DNA of 30,007 bases from Prevotella sp. UBA3294 (GCA_002361535.1 DETG01000087.1:2175-32181), one strand, 5' to 3'; positions 7,598 through 15,710 are shown, counted from the first letter of the stretch. Notes: generated from the sequence alone by a model not told the origin. Numbers and translations are program-made.

Positions 7598-9070
7598 ATG
7601 AGGAAATTACTCTTGTTCATCACCCTATTCCTGACGACAGGAACACCCTATATCCTTCAGGCACAGACAACCGTCAACCAGCACCTTACCCCTGCTTCCC
7701 CCAAGGAGATCAGGGCCGTATGGCTCACCACCATCGGGGGTATCGACTGGCCCCGCCACTATGCCAACGCCAACAACCCCGCCACCATCGAACAGCAGAA
7801 ACGCGAACTGACGACCATGCTCGACCGTCTGCAACAGATCAACATCAACACCATTCTGTTACAGACACGGATCAGAGGATCTGTAATCTACCCATCGAAA
7901 CTGGAGCCCTGGGATGGCTGTCTGTCGGGGAAGCCAGGGGTGAGTCCGGGCTACGACCCTCTGCGTTTTGCCATCGAAGAATGTCATAAAAGAGGAATGG
8001 AAATTCACGCCTGGGTAGTGACCATCCCCATGGGTAAATGGAACGGTATTGGCTGTCAGCAGATGCGCCGCAAGAACCCCTCTCTCCTACGCAAGATCGG
8101 AGAGGATGGTTACCTAAACCCAGAACTACCACAAACTGCTGATATCATTGCAGATATATGCGCAGAGATCACGAAAAACTATAACATCGACGGCATCCAT
8201 CTCGACTACATCCGTTACCCCGAGAACTGGAAGATGCGGGTGAGTAAGCAGCAAGGCAGGGAGAACATCACCAAGATTGTCAGAAAAATTCATAGTCGTA
8301 TCAAAGCCATCAAGCCACAGGTAAAGCTGTCATGCTCCCCCTTGGGAAAACACGATGACCTCTCCCGGTATCCCTCGCGCGGATGGAATGCACGCAACAC
8401 TGTCTGTCAGGATGCGCAGCGATGGCTGCATACCGGACTGATGGACCAGCTCTATCCGATGCTGTATTTCAAGGACAACAACTTCTACCCCTTCGCCATC
8501 GACTGGATGGAGCAGAGCCACACCGGACAGGTGGCGGCAGGACTGGCTGTGTATCTCCTCGACCGTAAGGAGGGTAACTGGAAAATCGATGAGGTGAAAC
8601 GACAACTGAACGTGTGTCGCCAGTTGGGACTCGGCCAGTGCTTCTTCCGTGCTAAGTTCCTGTTAGACAACCACCAGGGCATCTACGACTACCTCCGCAT
8701 CTTCAACTATGCCCAAAACGGGATGGAGCGCATGGGATTTCCCCATTTCTCTGAGAGTGTGGCTGCCGCTAACACGTTGAAGACCACACACATGCGCCAT
8801 TCCACCAAAGGGATGCACCCTAAAAGGATACGGCAGGACCTCCCGTGGGTAGAGAACAATGGACAACAGGCTGTTCTGCCAGACAAATCCGAAGAGCTCG
8901 ACACCGACATGATCCTTGTGAAATCACTCTCAGGGAATGCGGTCACCACCCTCATGCGCCGTGGGAACCACATTGACGTAACCCGTCTGCACGATGGCAT
9001 GTACATCCTCTACACACTGAGTCAACGTGGGAAGACCCACCGTCTCGCCTATCTGAAGGTGGAGCACTGA
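7598..9070 (+). CDS. Secreted glycoside hydrolase-like protein, GHL10 (DUF187) family
   Basis: From the ATG at 7598 the protein has 490 codons, with a signal peptide at residues 1-21 (MRKLLLFITLFL...ILQA). The main domain, about 33-400, is a (beta/alpha)8 barrel of the GHL10/DUF187 type: EIRAVWLTTIGGIDWP (37-52), INTILLQTRIRGSVIYPS (83-100) and GIHLDYIRYP (199-208), where Asp203 is the likely catalytic or binding acid. The family is thought to act on glycans of the cell surface or peptidoglycan, but substrates are mostly unproven. Residues about 438-489 read ILVKSLSGNAV...IDVTRLHDGMYIL...LKV, resembling a type IX secretion sorting domain (type A), so the enzyme may be exported to the cell surface. 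The gene stands alone with its own promoter and is followed by the long inverted repeat. Confidence 0.85.
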   Translation: MRKLLLFITLFLTTGTPYILQAQTTVNQHLTPASPKEIRAVWLTTIGGIDWPRHYANANNPATIEQQKRELTTMLDRLQQININTILLQTRIRGSVIYPSKLEPWDGCLSGKPGVSPGYDPLRFAIEECHKRGMEIHAWVVTIPMGKWNGIGCQQMRRKNPSLLRKIGEDGYLNPELPQTADIIADICAEITKNYNIDGIHLDYIRYPENWKMRVSKQQGRENITKIVRKIHSRIKAIKPQVKLSCSPLGKHDDLSRYPSRGWNARNTVCQDAQRWLHTGLMDQLYPMLYFKDNNFYPFAIDWMEQSHTGQVAAGLAVYLLDRKEGNWKIDEVKRQLNVCRQLGLGQCFFRAKFLLDNHQGIYDYLRIFNYAQNGMERMGFPHFSESVAAANTLKTTHMRHSTKGMHPKRIRQDLPWVENNGQQAVLPDKSEELDTDMILVKSLSGNAVTTLMRRGNHIDVTRLHDGMYILYTLSQRGKTHRLAYLKVEH

Positions 9071-9084
9071 AAACCATTTTTACT

Positions 9085-9262
9085 AATTTACCAATTTACC
9101 AATTTCACTTTTTAGGTTTGGAAGGGAAGAGGGAGATATATAAATATATAGATATATAGATAGATATATATATTTATATATATTATAATATATATAAATA
9201 TATATTTTTTCCTCTCCCCTTTTCCCGAAACCTAAAAAGTGAAATTGGTAAATTGGTAAATT
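9085..9262. repeat. Long inverted repeat with AT microsatellite loop (MITE-like or terminator)
   Basis: The left arm (9085-9119) and the right arm (9228-9262) are perfect 35-bp reverse complements. Each arm contains AATTTACC twice in tandem, then AATTTCAC and TTTTTAGGTTT. Inside the arms the symmetry continues imperfectly: purine-rich GGAAGGGAAGAGGGAG on the left faces pyrimidine-rich CCTCTCCCCTTTTCCC on the right. The centre (about 9136-9205) is almost pure (AT)n with TAGA and TATT variants and could fold on itself. The whole 178 bp can form one long hairpin. It follows the GHL10 stop by 14 bp, so it may end that transcript. No target-site duplication is obvious. Confidence 0.85.
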
Positions 9263-9433
9263 GGGAAATCTGCGCAAACATGGTATGTAACGCATTGAAA
9301 ACCAACGGCTTGATAATTCCTCCCTATACAACATCTGGTTTCATGGAAGCCCCAAAAGAGCGGAAAATGACATCAAAAAAGACTTTTTTTGTTGATTTTT
9401 CACACAGAATTGTTGGTTTCTGTGTGAGACAAA

Positions 9434-9550
9434 CAGAGTCTATTTGCTATGCAATCAGACTCTACGTAAACATTAAGTAGGCTCTGATTAGAGCGCAATT
9501 AGACTCTACTTTCAACGCAATCAGACTCTACTTGCATCGCAAAGAGACGT
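9434..9550. repeat. Cluster of short repeats with about 22-bp spacing
   Basis: The 15-mer GCAATCAGACTCTAC occurs at 9451-9465 and 9517-9531, and with one change (GCAATTAGACTCTAC) at 9495-9509. Inverted, degenerate copies are at 9434-9448 (ACAGAGTCTATTTGC) and 9477-9489 (GTAGGCTCTGATT). A weak further copy, GCAAAGAGAC, begins at 9539. Direct copies start at 9451, 9495, 9517 and 9539, i.e. multiples of 22 bp, about two turns of DNA. They lie upstream of the purU promoter, with the last clear copy about 90 bp before the -33 element. Confidence 0.75.
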
Positions 9551-9619
9551 CACCTGCCGTCAGCGCTCCGCAGAAACAACAAAATTAAGCCCAAAAACAC
9601 AATATAAACGCGCACGCGC

Positions 9620-9650
9620 TTGCATATATGAAGTTTTTTTTGTAACTTTG
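9620..9650 (+). promoter_or_regulatory. Promoter for purU and the his/lys gene run
   Basis: TTG (9620-9622), 20 bp, then TAACTTTG (9643-9650) matches the Bacteroidota consensus, with CTTG in place of TTTG at -33. Transcription would begin near 9657. It is the only strong promoter seen before a run of eleven genes ending at 21212. Confidence 0.7.
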
Positions 9651-9703
9651 CAACCGATATGAATATGAGAGAATTGAACAACCCACAAAAGACAGGTGAA
9701 AGA

Positions 9704-10567
9704 ATGAAACCTACAGCCATTATGCTTCTGCATTGCCCCGACCAGCCGGGCATCATCACGGAAGTGACAAAGTTTATCACGGATAACAACGGCAACATTG
9801 TCTATCTCGACCAGTATGTTGACCGACAGGATGGTATGTTCTTCATGCGCATCGAATGGGAACTGGACAAATTCATCATCCCCCGCGCGAAAATCAAAGA
9901 GTACGTCGAGACCCTCTATGCCCAGAGGTACCAGATGACGTTCAGTCTGTATTTCAACGACGAGAAGCCGCGCATGGCCATCTTCGTCTCGAAGATGAGT
10001 CATTGTCTGTACGACCTCTTAGCCCGATGGAAAGCGGGAGAGTTCGATGTCGATATCCCCTGCATCGTGTCAAACCATGAGGACCTGCGCTACGTGGCAG
10101 AGCAGTTCGACATCCCCTACTACGTGTGGAGCATCAAGAAAGACCACTCGAACAAGGCTGAAGTGGAGGCCGAGGAGATGGCTTTGCTGCGGGAGAAGAA
10201 GGTAACCTTCATCGTACTGGCCCGTTACATGCAGATTATCAGCGACGAGATGATCGCCAACTACCCCCACCACATCATCAATATCCACCACTCGTTCCTG
10301 CCCGCCTTCATCGGAGCGAAGCCCTACCATCAGGCATGGGAGCGAGGCGTGAAGATCATCGGGGCCACCAGTCATTATGTGACAGCCGACTTAGACGCAG
10401 GCCCCATCATCGAGCAGGACGTGACACGCATCAGTCATAAGGACACCCCCGAGAGCTTGGTACTCAAAGGCAAGGATCTGGAGAAGATCGTGCTCTCGCA
10501 TGCGGTATCCAAGCATATCCAGCGGAAGATCCTCACCTATAACAACAAGACGATCATTTTCAGTTAA
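9704..10567 (+). CDS. purU: Formyltetrahydrofolate deformylase
   Basis: PurU hydrolyses 10-formyl-tetrahydrofolate to formate and tetrahydrofolate, balancing one-carbon pools. From the ATG at 9704 there are 287 residues, the normal size. An ACT domain fills about 3-80 (HCPDQPGIITEVTKFI), and a formyltransferase-like domain follows (RMAIFVSKMSHCLYDLL, then NIHHSFLPAFIGAKPYHQA). The catalytic trio expected from the GART/PurU fold is visible as Asn193, His195 and Asp231 (ADLDAGPI). An earlier in-frame ATG at 9659 would add 15 residues before the ACT domain but lies only 2-3 nt from the predicted transcript start, so the later start is preferred. hisH follows after 72 bp. Confidence 0.93.
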   Translation: MKPTAIMLLHCPDQPGIITEVTKFITDNNGNIVYLDQYVDRQDGMFFMRIEWELDKFIIPRAKIKEYVETLYAQRYQMTFSLYFNDEKPRMAIFVSKMSHCLYDLLARWKAGEFDVDIPCIVSNHEDLRYVAEQFDIPYYVWSIKKDHSNKAEVEAEEMALLREKKVTFIVLARYMQIISDEMIANYPHHIINIHHSFLPAFIGAKPYHQAWERGVKIIGATSHYVTADLDAGPIIEQDVTRISHKDTPESLVLKGKDLEKIVLSHAVSKHIQRKILTYNNKTIIFS

Positions 10568-10639
10568 GAGGCAAGAGACGGGTACTGTGCATAGGCCATT
10601 GACCCATTCGTCTAATTCGTTGAGAAGAAAAATAACAAG

Positions 10640-11263
10640 ATGAACGTAGCTATCGTAAAATACAATGCAGGAAATGTCTATTCGGTGGTGAACGCCGTGA
10701 GACGACTGGGCATCGAGCCGGTGCTCACCGATGATCCGCAGGTGCTGCGCCAAGCCAGTCATGTGATCTTCCCCGGACAGGGAGAGGCACGGGGTGCCAT
10801 GGAATACTTGAACTCCCACGGACTGACGGAAGTGATCCGCTCACTGAAACAGCCGGTACTGGGCATCTGCATCGGACAGCAGCTGCTGTGTCGCCACTCC
10901 GAGGAGGGCGATGTGGATTGCATCGGTGTGTTCGATGTGGATGTGAAACGCTTCCGTCCGCAACGTCACGAAGACAAAGTGCCTGCCATGGGATGGAACA
11001 GGATAGAAGTGAGAGAGGAGCAGTTTACTAACGAGAGATTAGAGGGTGGAAAAGGATTACTTGACAATCTGGGGAAAGACCCGTATGTGTATTTCGTGCA
11101 TAGCTATTATGTGCCCCTGTGCGAGCATACCCTCGCCGAGGCCGAGTACATCCTACCCTATTCCGCCGCCCTGCATAAGGATAATTTCTACACATGCCAG
11201 TTCCATCCCGAGAAAAGCGGGAAAGTAGGAGAGCAGATCCTGAGAAACTTCCTTGAGCTTTAA
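10640..11263 (+). CDS. hisH: Imidazole glycerol phosphate synthase, glutaminase subunit
   Basis: HisH releases ammonia from glutamine and feeds it to HisF through a tunnel, for imidazole ring closure in histidine synthesis. The protein has 207 residues and a class I glutamine amidotransferase fold. The triad is Cys77 in LGICIGQQLL, His189 and Glu191 in QFHPEKSG. The oxyanion-strand segment reads FPGQGEARGAM (44-54), where most HisH proteins have PGVGAF. It heads hisH-hisA-hisF-hisIE with gaps of 26-35 bp, consistent with a co-transcribed unit whose HisH and HisF products form one complex. Confidence 0.96.
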   Translation: MNVAIVKYNAGNVYSVVNAVRRLGIEPVLTDDPQVLRQASHVIFPGQGEARGAMEYLNSHGLTEVIRSLKQPVLGICIGQQLLCRHSEEGDVDCIGVFDVDVKRFRPQRHEDKVPAMGWNRIEVREEQFTNERLEGGKGLLDNLGKDPYVYFVHSYYVPLCEHTLAEAEYILPYSAALHKDNFYTCQFHPEKSGKVGEQILRNFLEL

Positions 11264-11289
11264 GCTTTCAACTATCAATACGAATTAAG

Positions 11290-12009
11290 ATGAACCAAAT
11301 AGAACTGATACCAGCCATTGATATTATCGACGGTAAGTGCGTACGACTGACCAAGGGTGACTATGCCCGGAAAACCGTCTATAACGACGATCCCGTACAG
11401 GTAGCGCAGAAGTTTGAGGAGATGGGGTTCAGACGGCTCCACGTCGTGGATCTCGATGGTGCCAAGTCGAAGCATATCGTGAATAGTGAGGTGCTCCGTC
11501 GTATCACCACGGAGACCAGCCTCACCGTTGATTTCGGAGGCGGTATCAAGACTGAAGAGGATATCTGTATAGCCTTCGACAATGGTGCAGCCATGGTGAC
11601 TGTGGGCAGCATCGCTGTGACGCATCCAGACCTTTTCCTCTCATGGATAGAACGGTTCGGGGCCGACAAGATGATCTTGGGTGCCGATGTGCGCAACGGA
11701 ATGATCAGCATCAACGGATGGAAAGAGGACTCCAACGAAGCCCTGCTGCCCTTCCTGAAGAAATATGTGGAACATGGCGTGAAGAACGTGCTCTGTACCG
11801 AGATCTCAAAAGACGGGACGCTGGCCGGTCCTGCCATCCCACTCTATCAGGAGATCATGACCGCCTATCCCGGTCTGCATCTCATTGCCAGCGGCGGTGT
11901 GTCGTGTACCGATGACATTCTGGAACTGCAGCGAAAGGGGATCCCTGCCGTGGTGTTCGGTAAGGCGTTCTATGAGGGAAAAATCAACGTGAAAGAACTA
12001 TTGGACTGA
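11290..12009 (+). CDS. hisA: ProFAR isomerase (HisA)
   Basis: HisA opens the ribose of ProFAR by Amadori rearrangement to give PRFAR, the substrate of HisF. The 239 residues make a (beta/alpha)8 barrel with the half-barrel phosphate-binding repeats seen in HisA and HisF. The catalytic Asp pair is Asp11 in IPAIDIIDG and Asp133 in GADVRNG. Phosphate loops are FGGGIKTEED (82-91) and ASGGVSC near residues 201-207. Full length, normal start, 26 bp after hisH and 33 bp before hisF. Confidence 0.96.
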   Translation: MNQIELIPAIDIIDGKCVRLTKGDYARKTVYNDDPVQVAQKFEEMGFRRLHVVDLDGAKSKHIVNSEVLRRITTETSLTVDFGGGIKTEEDICIAFDNGAAMVTVGSIAVTHPDLFLSWIERFGADKMILGADVRNGMISINGWKEDSNEALLPFLKKYVEHGVKNVLCTEISKDGTLAGPAIPLYQEIMTAYPGLHLIASGGVSCTDDILELQRKGIPAVVFGKAFYEGKINVKELLD

Positions 12010-12042
12010 GCCTCAGCCGTTCAGCCTAAGAAAAGAAGAAAC

Positions 12043-12810
12043 ATGAACAAAGGATTGGCCAAAAGAATCGTTCCGTGCTTGGATGTGAAAGACGGACAGA
12101 CCGTCAAAGGAACGAATTTCGTGAACCTGCGCCAGGCGGGTGACCCCGTGGAACTGGGGAAAGCCTACAGTGAGCAAGGTGCCGACGAACTGGTGTTCCT
12201 CGACATCACCGCCTCGTTTGAAGGGCGCAAGACATTCACCGAGATGGTGACAAGGGTGGCAGAGACGATCAATATACCCTTCACCGTAGGAGGAGGAATC
12301 AACGCGTTGGAGGATGTGGAAAGGCTGCTCTATGCCGGAGCCGACAAGATCAGCATCAACTCCGCCGCCATCCGGCAACCTTCACTGATCGATGAGATCA
12401 CCCGGCGTTTCGGATCGCAGGTGTGTGTCTGTGCCATCGATGCCCGTCTGGATCCCGACGGATGGCACTGCTATGTGAAAGGCGGTCGGGAACGGGTGGA
12501 ACTGGGACTCTTCGACTGGGCGCATGAAGTACAGGAACGCGGGGCCGGTGAGATTCTGTTCACCAGTATGAATCACGACGGCGTGAAAGCGGGGTATGCC
12601 AACGAAGCTTTAGCACAACTGGCCGATAACCTGAGCATCCCCATCATCGCCAGTGGCGGTGCAGGAAAGATGGAGGATTTCCGCGACGTGTTCATCAAAG
12701 GAAAAGCTGATGCAGCCTTAGCTGCCAGCGTCTTCCATTTCGGTGAGATCCCCATTCCAGCACTGAAAGCCTATCTCCATGATGAAGGGATCAATGTGAG
12801 AATGTGTTAA
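12043..12810 (+). CDS. hisF: Imidazole glycerol phosphate synthase, cyclase subunit
   Basis: HisF uses ammonia from HisH to turn PRFAR into imidazole glycerol phosphate and AICAR. The latter returns to purine synthesis and needs 10-formyl-THF, a link to the upstream purU. The 255-residue barrel has Asp14 in [11 protein letters not shown] and Asp132 in CAIDARLD as the catalytic acids. Other conserved parts are FLDITAS (51-57), [10 protein letters not shown] (81-90), KISINSAA (101-108) and ASGGAG near the C-terminus. All key residues are present. Confidence 0.97.
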   Translation: MNKGLAKRIVPCLDVKDGQTVKGTNFVNLRQAGDPVELGKAYSEQGADELVFLDITASFEGRKTFTEMVTRVAETINIPFTVGGGINALEDVERLLYAGADKISINSAAIRQPSLIDEITRRFGSQVCVCAIDARLDPDGWHCYVKGGRERVELGLFDWAHEVQERGAGEILFTSMNHDGVKAGYANEALAQLADNLSIPIIASGGAGKMEDFRDVFIKGKADAALAASVFHFGEIPIPALKAYLHDEGINVRMC

Positions 12811-12845
12811 CAGTGATTCAGATTTATCAGCGTAATCAGAGAAAA

Positions 12846-13493
12846 ATGAAAATAGATTTTGAGAAAATGAACGGTCTTGTACCGGCCATCGTGCAGGATG
12901 CCACGACAAAGAATGTACTGATGCTCGGCTTTATGAATCAGGAAGCCTACGACAAAACCCTTGCAACGGGACACGTCACCTTCTGGAGCCGATCACGCAA
13001 CTGTCTTTGGACAAAAGGTGAGACGAGTGGGAACTTCCTGAACTTAGTGAGTATTCAGAACGACTGTGACGAAGACACTCTCTTGGTAAAGGTACATCCA
13101 CAGGGTCCTACCTGTCATACTGGCACCGACACCTGCTGGGGAGAGACAAACGAGACCAACCCTCTCCTCTTCCTGACAGAATTACAGGACTTCATCGAGA
13201 AACGATATGAGGAAATGCCCGAGGGGTCTTATACCACCAAACTGTTCCACGACGGGGTGAACAAGATAGCACAGAAAGTCGGTGAAGAGGCCTTAGAGAC
13301 TGTCATCGAAGCCTGTAACGGGACGAACGACAAACTGACCTATGAGGCTTCCGACCTGATGTACCACCTCTTGGTGCTGCTCACCAGCAAGGGTATGCGT
13401 ATAGAGGATGTGGCGGCAGAGCTGGCGAAGCGCCATGACCCCGAATGGGACAAGAAACGTCGTGTGGCCAAGAGCAAGGGTGAGATGAAGTAA
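12846..13493 (+). CDS. hisI: Bifunctional phosphoribosyl-AMP cyclohydrolase / phosphoribosyl-ATP pyrophosphatase
   Basis: This is a HisI-HisE fusion (often named hisIE) carrying steps two and three of histidine synthesis. From the ATG at 12846 it has 215 residues. The cyclohydrolase domain (about 1-105) shows FWSRSRNCLWTKGETSGN (46-63), a metal-binding DCDED (73-77), and zinc cysteines Cys90 and Cys97. The pyrophosphatase domain (about 113-205) shows GSYTTKLFHDGVNKIAQKVGEEA and ASDLMYHLLVLL, with the acidic metal-binding EEALE. A GTG at 12804, overlapping the end of hisF, would add 14 residues without homology to the family, so the ATG is preferred. Confidence 0.96.
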   Translation: MKIDFEKMNGLVPAIVQDATTKNVLMLGFMNQEAYDKTLATGHVTFWSRSRNCLWTKGETSGNFLNLVSIQNDCDEDTLLVKVHPQGPTCHTGTDTCWGETNETNPLLFLTELQDFIEKRYEEMPEGSYTTKLFHDGVNKIAQKVGEEALETVIEACNGTNDKLTYEASDLMYHLLVLLTSKGMRIEDVAAELAKRHDPEWDKKRRVAKSKGEMK

Positions 13494-13546
13494 GACGCCA
13501 TACCGGCTGTCAGGATTGATAACAGATAATCGACATTATATTAGCT

Positions 13547-14257
13547 ATGCTCATTGAATATAAGAAAGTAAGTATTTTCCAAGAGGATGTATGCGTACTC
13601 AAAGATATCGATTTCCATGTGGATGAAGGAGAGTTTATCTATATTATCGGAAAGGTGGGATCTGGGAAAAGTTCCCTGCTGAAAACTACCTATTGCGAAC
13701 TGGATATCGAAAGTGCCGACGAAGCCATGGTGCTCGGTCGAGATGTGACGGAGATACGCCGCAGGGAGATTCCTGCCCTGAGGAAAGAGATGGGAATCAT
13801 CTTTCAGGATTTCCAGCTGTTGCACGACCGCACCGTGAAGAAGAATCTCCAGTTCGTCCTGAAATCTACAGGGTGGAAAGACAAAAAAGTCATCGACGAG
13901 CGAATCGACGAGGTGCTCGATCTGGTGGGGATGCTTGCGAAGAAGGACAAGATGCCCCATGAGCTTTCGGGAGGTGAACAGCAGCGCATCGCCATCGCGC
14001 GTGCCATCCTGAACAAGCCTAAGGTGATCATTGCCGACGAGCCAACGGGGAATCTCGACCCAGAGACCGCCGCTTATATCGTCAGTGTGCTGAAGCAGAT
14101 CAGTCAGACAGGTACGGCCATCGTCATGACTACCCACAACATCCCCATGCTCGACAAGTTCCCCGGTATCGTTTATCGCTGCAAAGACGGAAGCATGCAG
14201 GACGTGACGAACGATTATAACAAAATGGATTTGACTGAAGAGGGGGAGGAGAGTTGA
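13547..14257 (+). CDS. ftsE: FtsE-like ABC transporter ATPase
   Basis: A 236-residue ABC ATPase of the FtsE/LolD/MacB group. Walker A is GKVGSGKSS (35-43), Q-loop [12 protein letters not shown] (86-97), signature LSGGEQQR (140-147) and Walker [13 protein letters not shown] (160-171), followed by the H-loop MTTHN. FtsE works with the membrane protein FtsX to control peptidoglycan hydrolases at division. The stretch [12 protein letters not shown] is typical of FtsE. FtsX is not adjacent; in Bacteroidota it is often elsewhere. The C-terminal tail after about 215 ([14 protein letters not shown]) is acidic. It lies 53 bp after hisIE and 49 bp before lysC; both enzymes are unrelated in function, though DAP from the lys genes ends up in peptidoglycan. 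Confidence 0.88.
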   Translation: MLIEYKKVSIFQEDVCVLKDIDFHVDEGEFIYIIGKVGSGKSSLLKTTYCELDIESADEAMVLGRDVTEIRRREIPALRKEMGIIFQDFQLLHDRTVKKNLQFVLKSTGWKDKKVIDERIDEVLDLVGMLAKKDKMPHELSGGEQQRIAIARAILNKPKVIIADEPTGNLDPETAAYIVSVLKQISQTGTAIVMTTHNIPMLDKFPGIVYRCKDGSMQDVTNDYNKMDLTEEGEES

Positions 14258-14306
14258 GAAATCCAGGAATGAAGTAACATCGATTATAACAAAAAATAAT
14301 AAGGAT

Positions 14307-15626
14307 ATGAAAGTAATGAAATTCGGCGGTACCTCCGTGGGCACGCCTGAACGCATGAAAAGCGTTACACAGTTGGTAACAAGAAGTGGTGAACCCGTCT
14401 TTGTCGTGCTGTCTGCCATGTCAGGAACAACCAATTCCCTCGTGGAGATCAGCAACTACCTGTACAAGAAGAACCCTGAGGGTGCGAATGATGTCATCAA
14501 TCGTTTGGAACAGAAGTACATGGAACATGTGGATGTCTTGTATGCCACTGAAGAGTATAAACAGAAGACGCGCGAATTCCTCAAAGGGGAGTTCATGTAC
14601 CTGCGCTCGTTCACGAAGGATCTCTTCACCAGCTTCGAAGAGAAAAGCATCGTGGCACAGGGAGAGATCATCAGCACCAACATGGTGGTGAACTACATGC
14701 AGGAGCAGGGCATCAATGCCATCCTGCTGTCTGCTCTCGACTTCATGCGCACAGACAAGAACGGTGAGCCAGATCCCGGATATATCAAGGAGAAGCTGAC
14801 AAAGGTACTGGAGGAGAACGAGGGGTATCAGGTGTATCTCACCCAAGGATTCATCTGTCGCAATGCCTACGGTGAGGTGGATAACCTGGAACGCGGCGGC
14901 TCTGACTATACAGCTTCGCTCATCGGTGCTGCTATCAATGCCGATGAGATCCAGATCTGGACCGATATTGACGGTATGCATAACAACGATCCCCGCATAG
15001 TCGATAAGACCGAGGCCGTGCGACAGCTGCATTTCGAGGAAGCTGCCGAGTTGGCCTACTTTGGTGCAAAGATCCTTCACCCTACCTGTGTGCAACCTGC
15101 TAAGTTCGCCGGCATCCCCGTCCGTCTGAAGAACACCATGGAACCCGATGCCCCGGGAACCATCATCGACAATGTGACCGTGCGTGGAAAGATCAAGGCC
15201 GTGGCTGCCAAGGATAATATCACCGCCATCAAGATCAAGAGCTCACGTATGCTCCTCGCCACGGGATTCCTGCGCAAGGTATTCGAGATCTTCGAAAGCT
15301 ACCAGACCGCCATCGACATGGTGGCCACCTCGGAGGTTGGTGTGAGCATGAGTATCGACAACGATGCCCATCTGAATGACATCGTGGATGAGTTGAAGAA
15401 GTACGGCACTGTGACCGTTGACAGTGATATGTGTATCATCTGCGTGGTGGGTGACCTCGACTGGAGTAACGTGGGCTTCGAGACCCTCGCAACCGATGCG
15501 ATGAAGAATATCCCCGTACGCATGATCTCCTACGGCGGTTCCAACTACAATATCTCATTCCTGATCAAGGCAGCCGACAAGAAACGTGCCCTGCAGAGCT
15601 TGAGCGACACATTATTTAAAAAGTAA
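14307..15626 (+). CDS. lysC: Aspartate kinase
   Basis: The first step of the aspartate pathway (lysine/DAP, threonine, methionine): phosphorylation of aspartate. The 439 residues form a monofunctional enzyme with a kinase domain (about 1-275) and two ACT domains (about 295-435). Kinase motifs are MKFGGTSVG (4-12), DFMRTD, ERGGSDYTASLIGAAI and WTDIDGMHNNDPRIV. The ACT part (ITAIKIKSSRMLLATGFLRKVFEIFESY, then IDMVATSEVGVSMSID) suggests feedback inhibition by lysine or threonine. No homoserine dehydrogenase domain is fused. lysA follows after 84 bp holding a strong hairpin. Confidence 0.95.
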   Translation: MKVMKFGGTSVGTPERMKSVTQLVTRSGEPVFVVLSAMSGTTNSLVEISNYLYKKNPEGANDVINRLEQKYMEHVDVLYATEEYKQKTREFLKGEFMYLRSFTKDLFTSFEEKSIVAQGEIISTNMVVNYMQEQGINAILLSALDFMRTDKNGEPDPGYIKEKLTKVLEENEGYQVYLTQGFICRNAYGEVDNLERGGSDYTASLIGAAINADEIQIWTDIDGMHNNDPRIVDKTEAVRQLHFEEAAELAYFGAKILHPTCVQPAKFAGIPVRLKNTMEPDAPGTIIDNVTVRGKIKAVAAKDNITAIKIKSSRMLLATGFLRKVFEIFESYQTAIDMVATSEVGVSMSIDNDAHLNDIVDELKKYGTVTVDSDMCIICVVGDLDWSNVGFETLATDAMKNIPVRMISYGGSNYNISFLIKAADKKRALQSLSDTLFKK

Positions 15627-15641
15627 ACAACCATCACGATT

Positions 15642-15679
15642 CCTGCTCCGTGACATAGCACGGAGCGGGATCGTTCCCG
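15642..15679 (+). promoter_or_regulatory. Two overlapping hairpins between lysC and lysA
   Basis: Arms 15642-15652 (CCTGCTCCGTG) and 15659-15669 (CACGGAGCGGG) pair as an 11-bp stem with one G-U pair and a 6-nt loop. The last bases of the right arm, CGGGA (15666-15670), could pair instead with TCCCG (15675-15679) around a TCGT loop. The two folds exclude each other. There is no T-run, so it is not a standard terminator; it might stabilise the lysC mRNA end, adjust the lysC:lysA ratio or be bound by a factor. Confidence 0.5.
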
Positions 15680-15710
15680 ACAACAGCAAACACAAGCCAT
15701 TACGAAGGAT

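Larger units (their letters stand above)
9071..9658. other. Non-coding region between GHL10 gene and purU
   Basis: About 590 bp without a credible gene. It holds the inverted repeat element (9085-9262), a stretch 9263-9430 in which I see only a small imperfect hairpin around TTTTTCACACAGAA...TTCTGTGTGAGA (9398-9429), the short-repeat cluster (9434-9531), and the purU promoter (9620-9650). Short reading frames here are full of Ile-Tyr repeats from the microsatellite and are not protein-like. Confidence 0.75.

Noticed and set aside
9085..9262. Insertion sequence ends
   Set aside because: Only 108 bp of AT-rich DNA lies between the arms, with no transposase and no clear target duplication; kept as a MITE-like repeat or terminator instead.
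9083..9334. 83-residue reading frame on the minus strand across the AT microsatellite
   Set aside because: It is mostly Ile-Tyr repeats caused by the (AT)n tract and inverted repeat arms; no start signal or protein-like composition.
9434..9550. CRISPR-like array
   Set aside because: Repeats are only 13-15 bp, occur in both directions, have spacers of a few bases, and no cas gene is present.
9659..9703. Upstream start for purU
   Set aside because: It sits 2-3 nt from the predicted transcript start and adds 15 residues before the ACT domain. Leaderless translation is possible, so it is not fully excluded.
12804..12845. GTG start for hisIE overlapping the end of hisF
   Set aside because: The extra 14 residues are not part of the HisI domain; the ATG at 12846 fits the family start.
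13541..14455. 304-residue open frame antisense to ftsE
   Set aside because: It is a shadow of ftsE and the start of lysC; ftsE has all ABC motifs on the plus strand.
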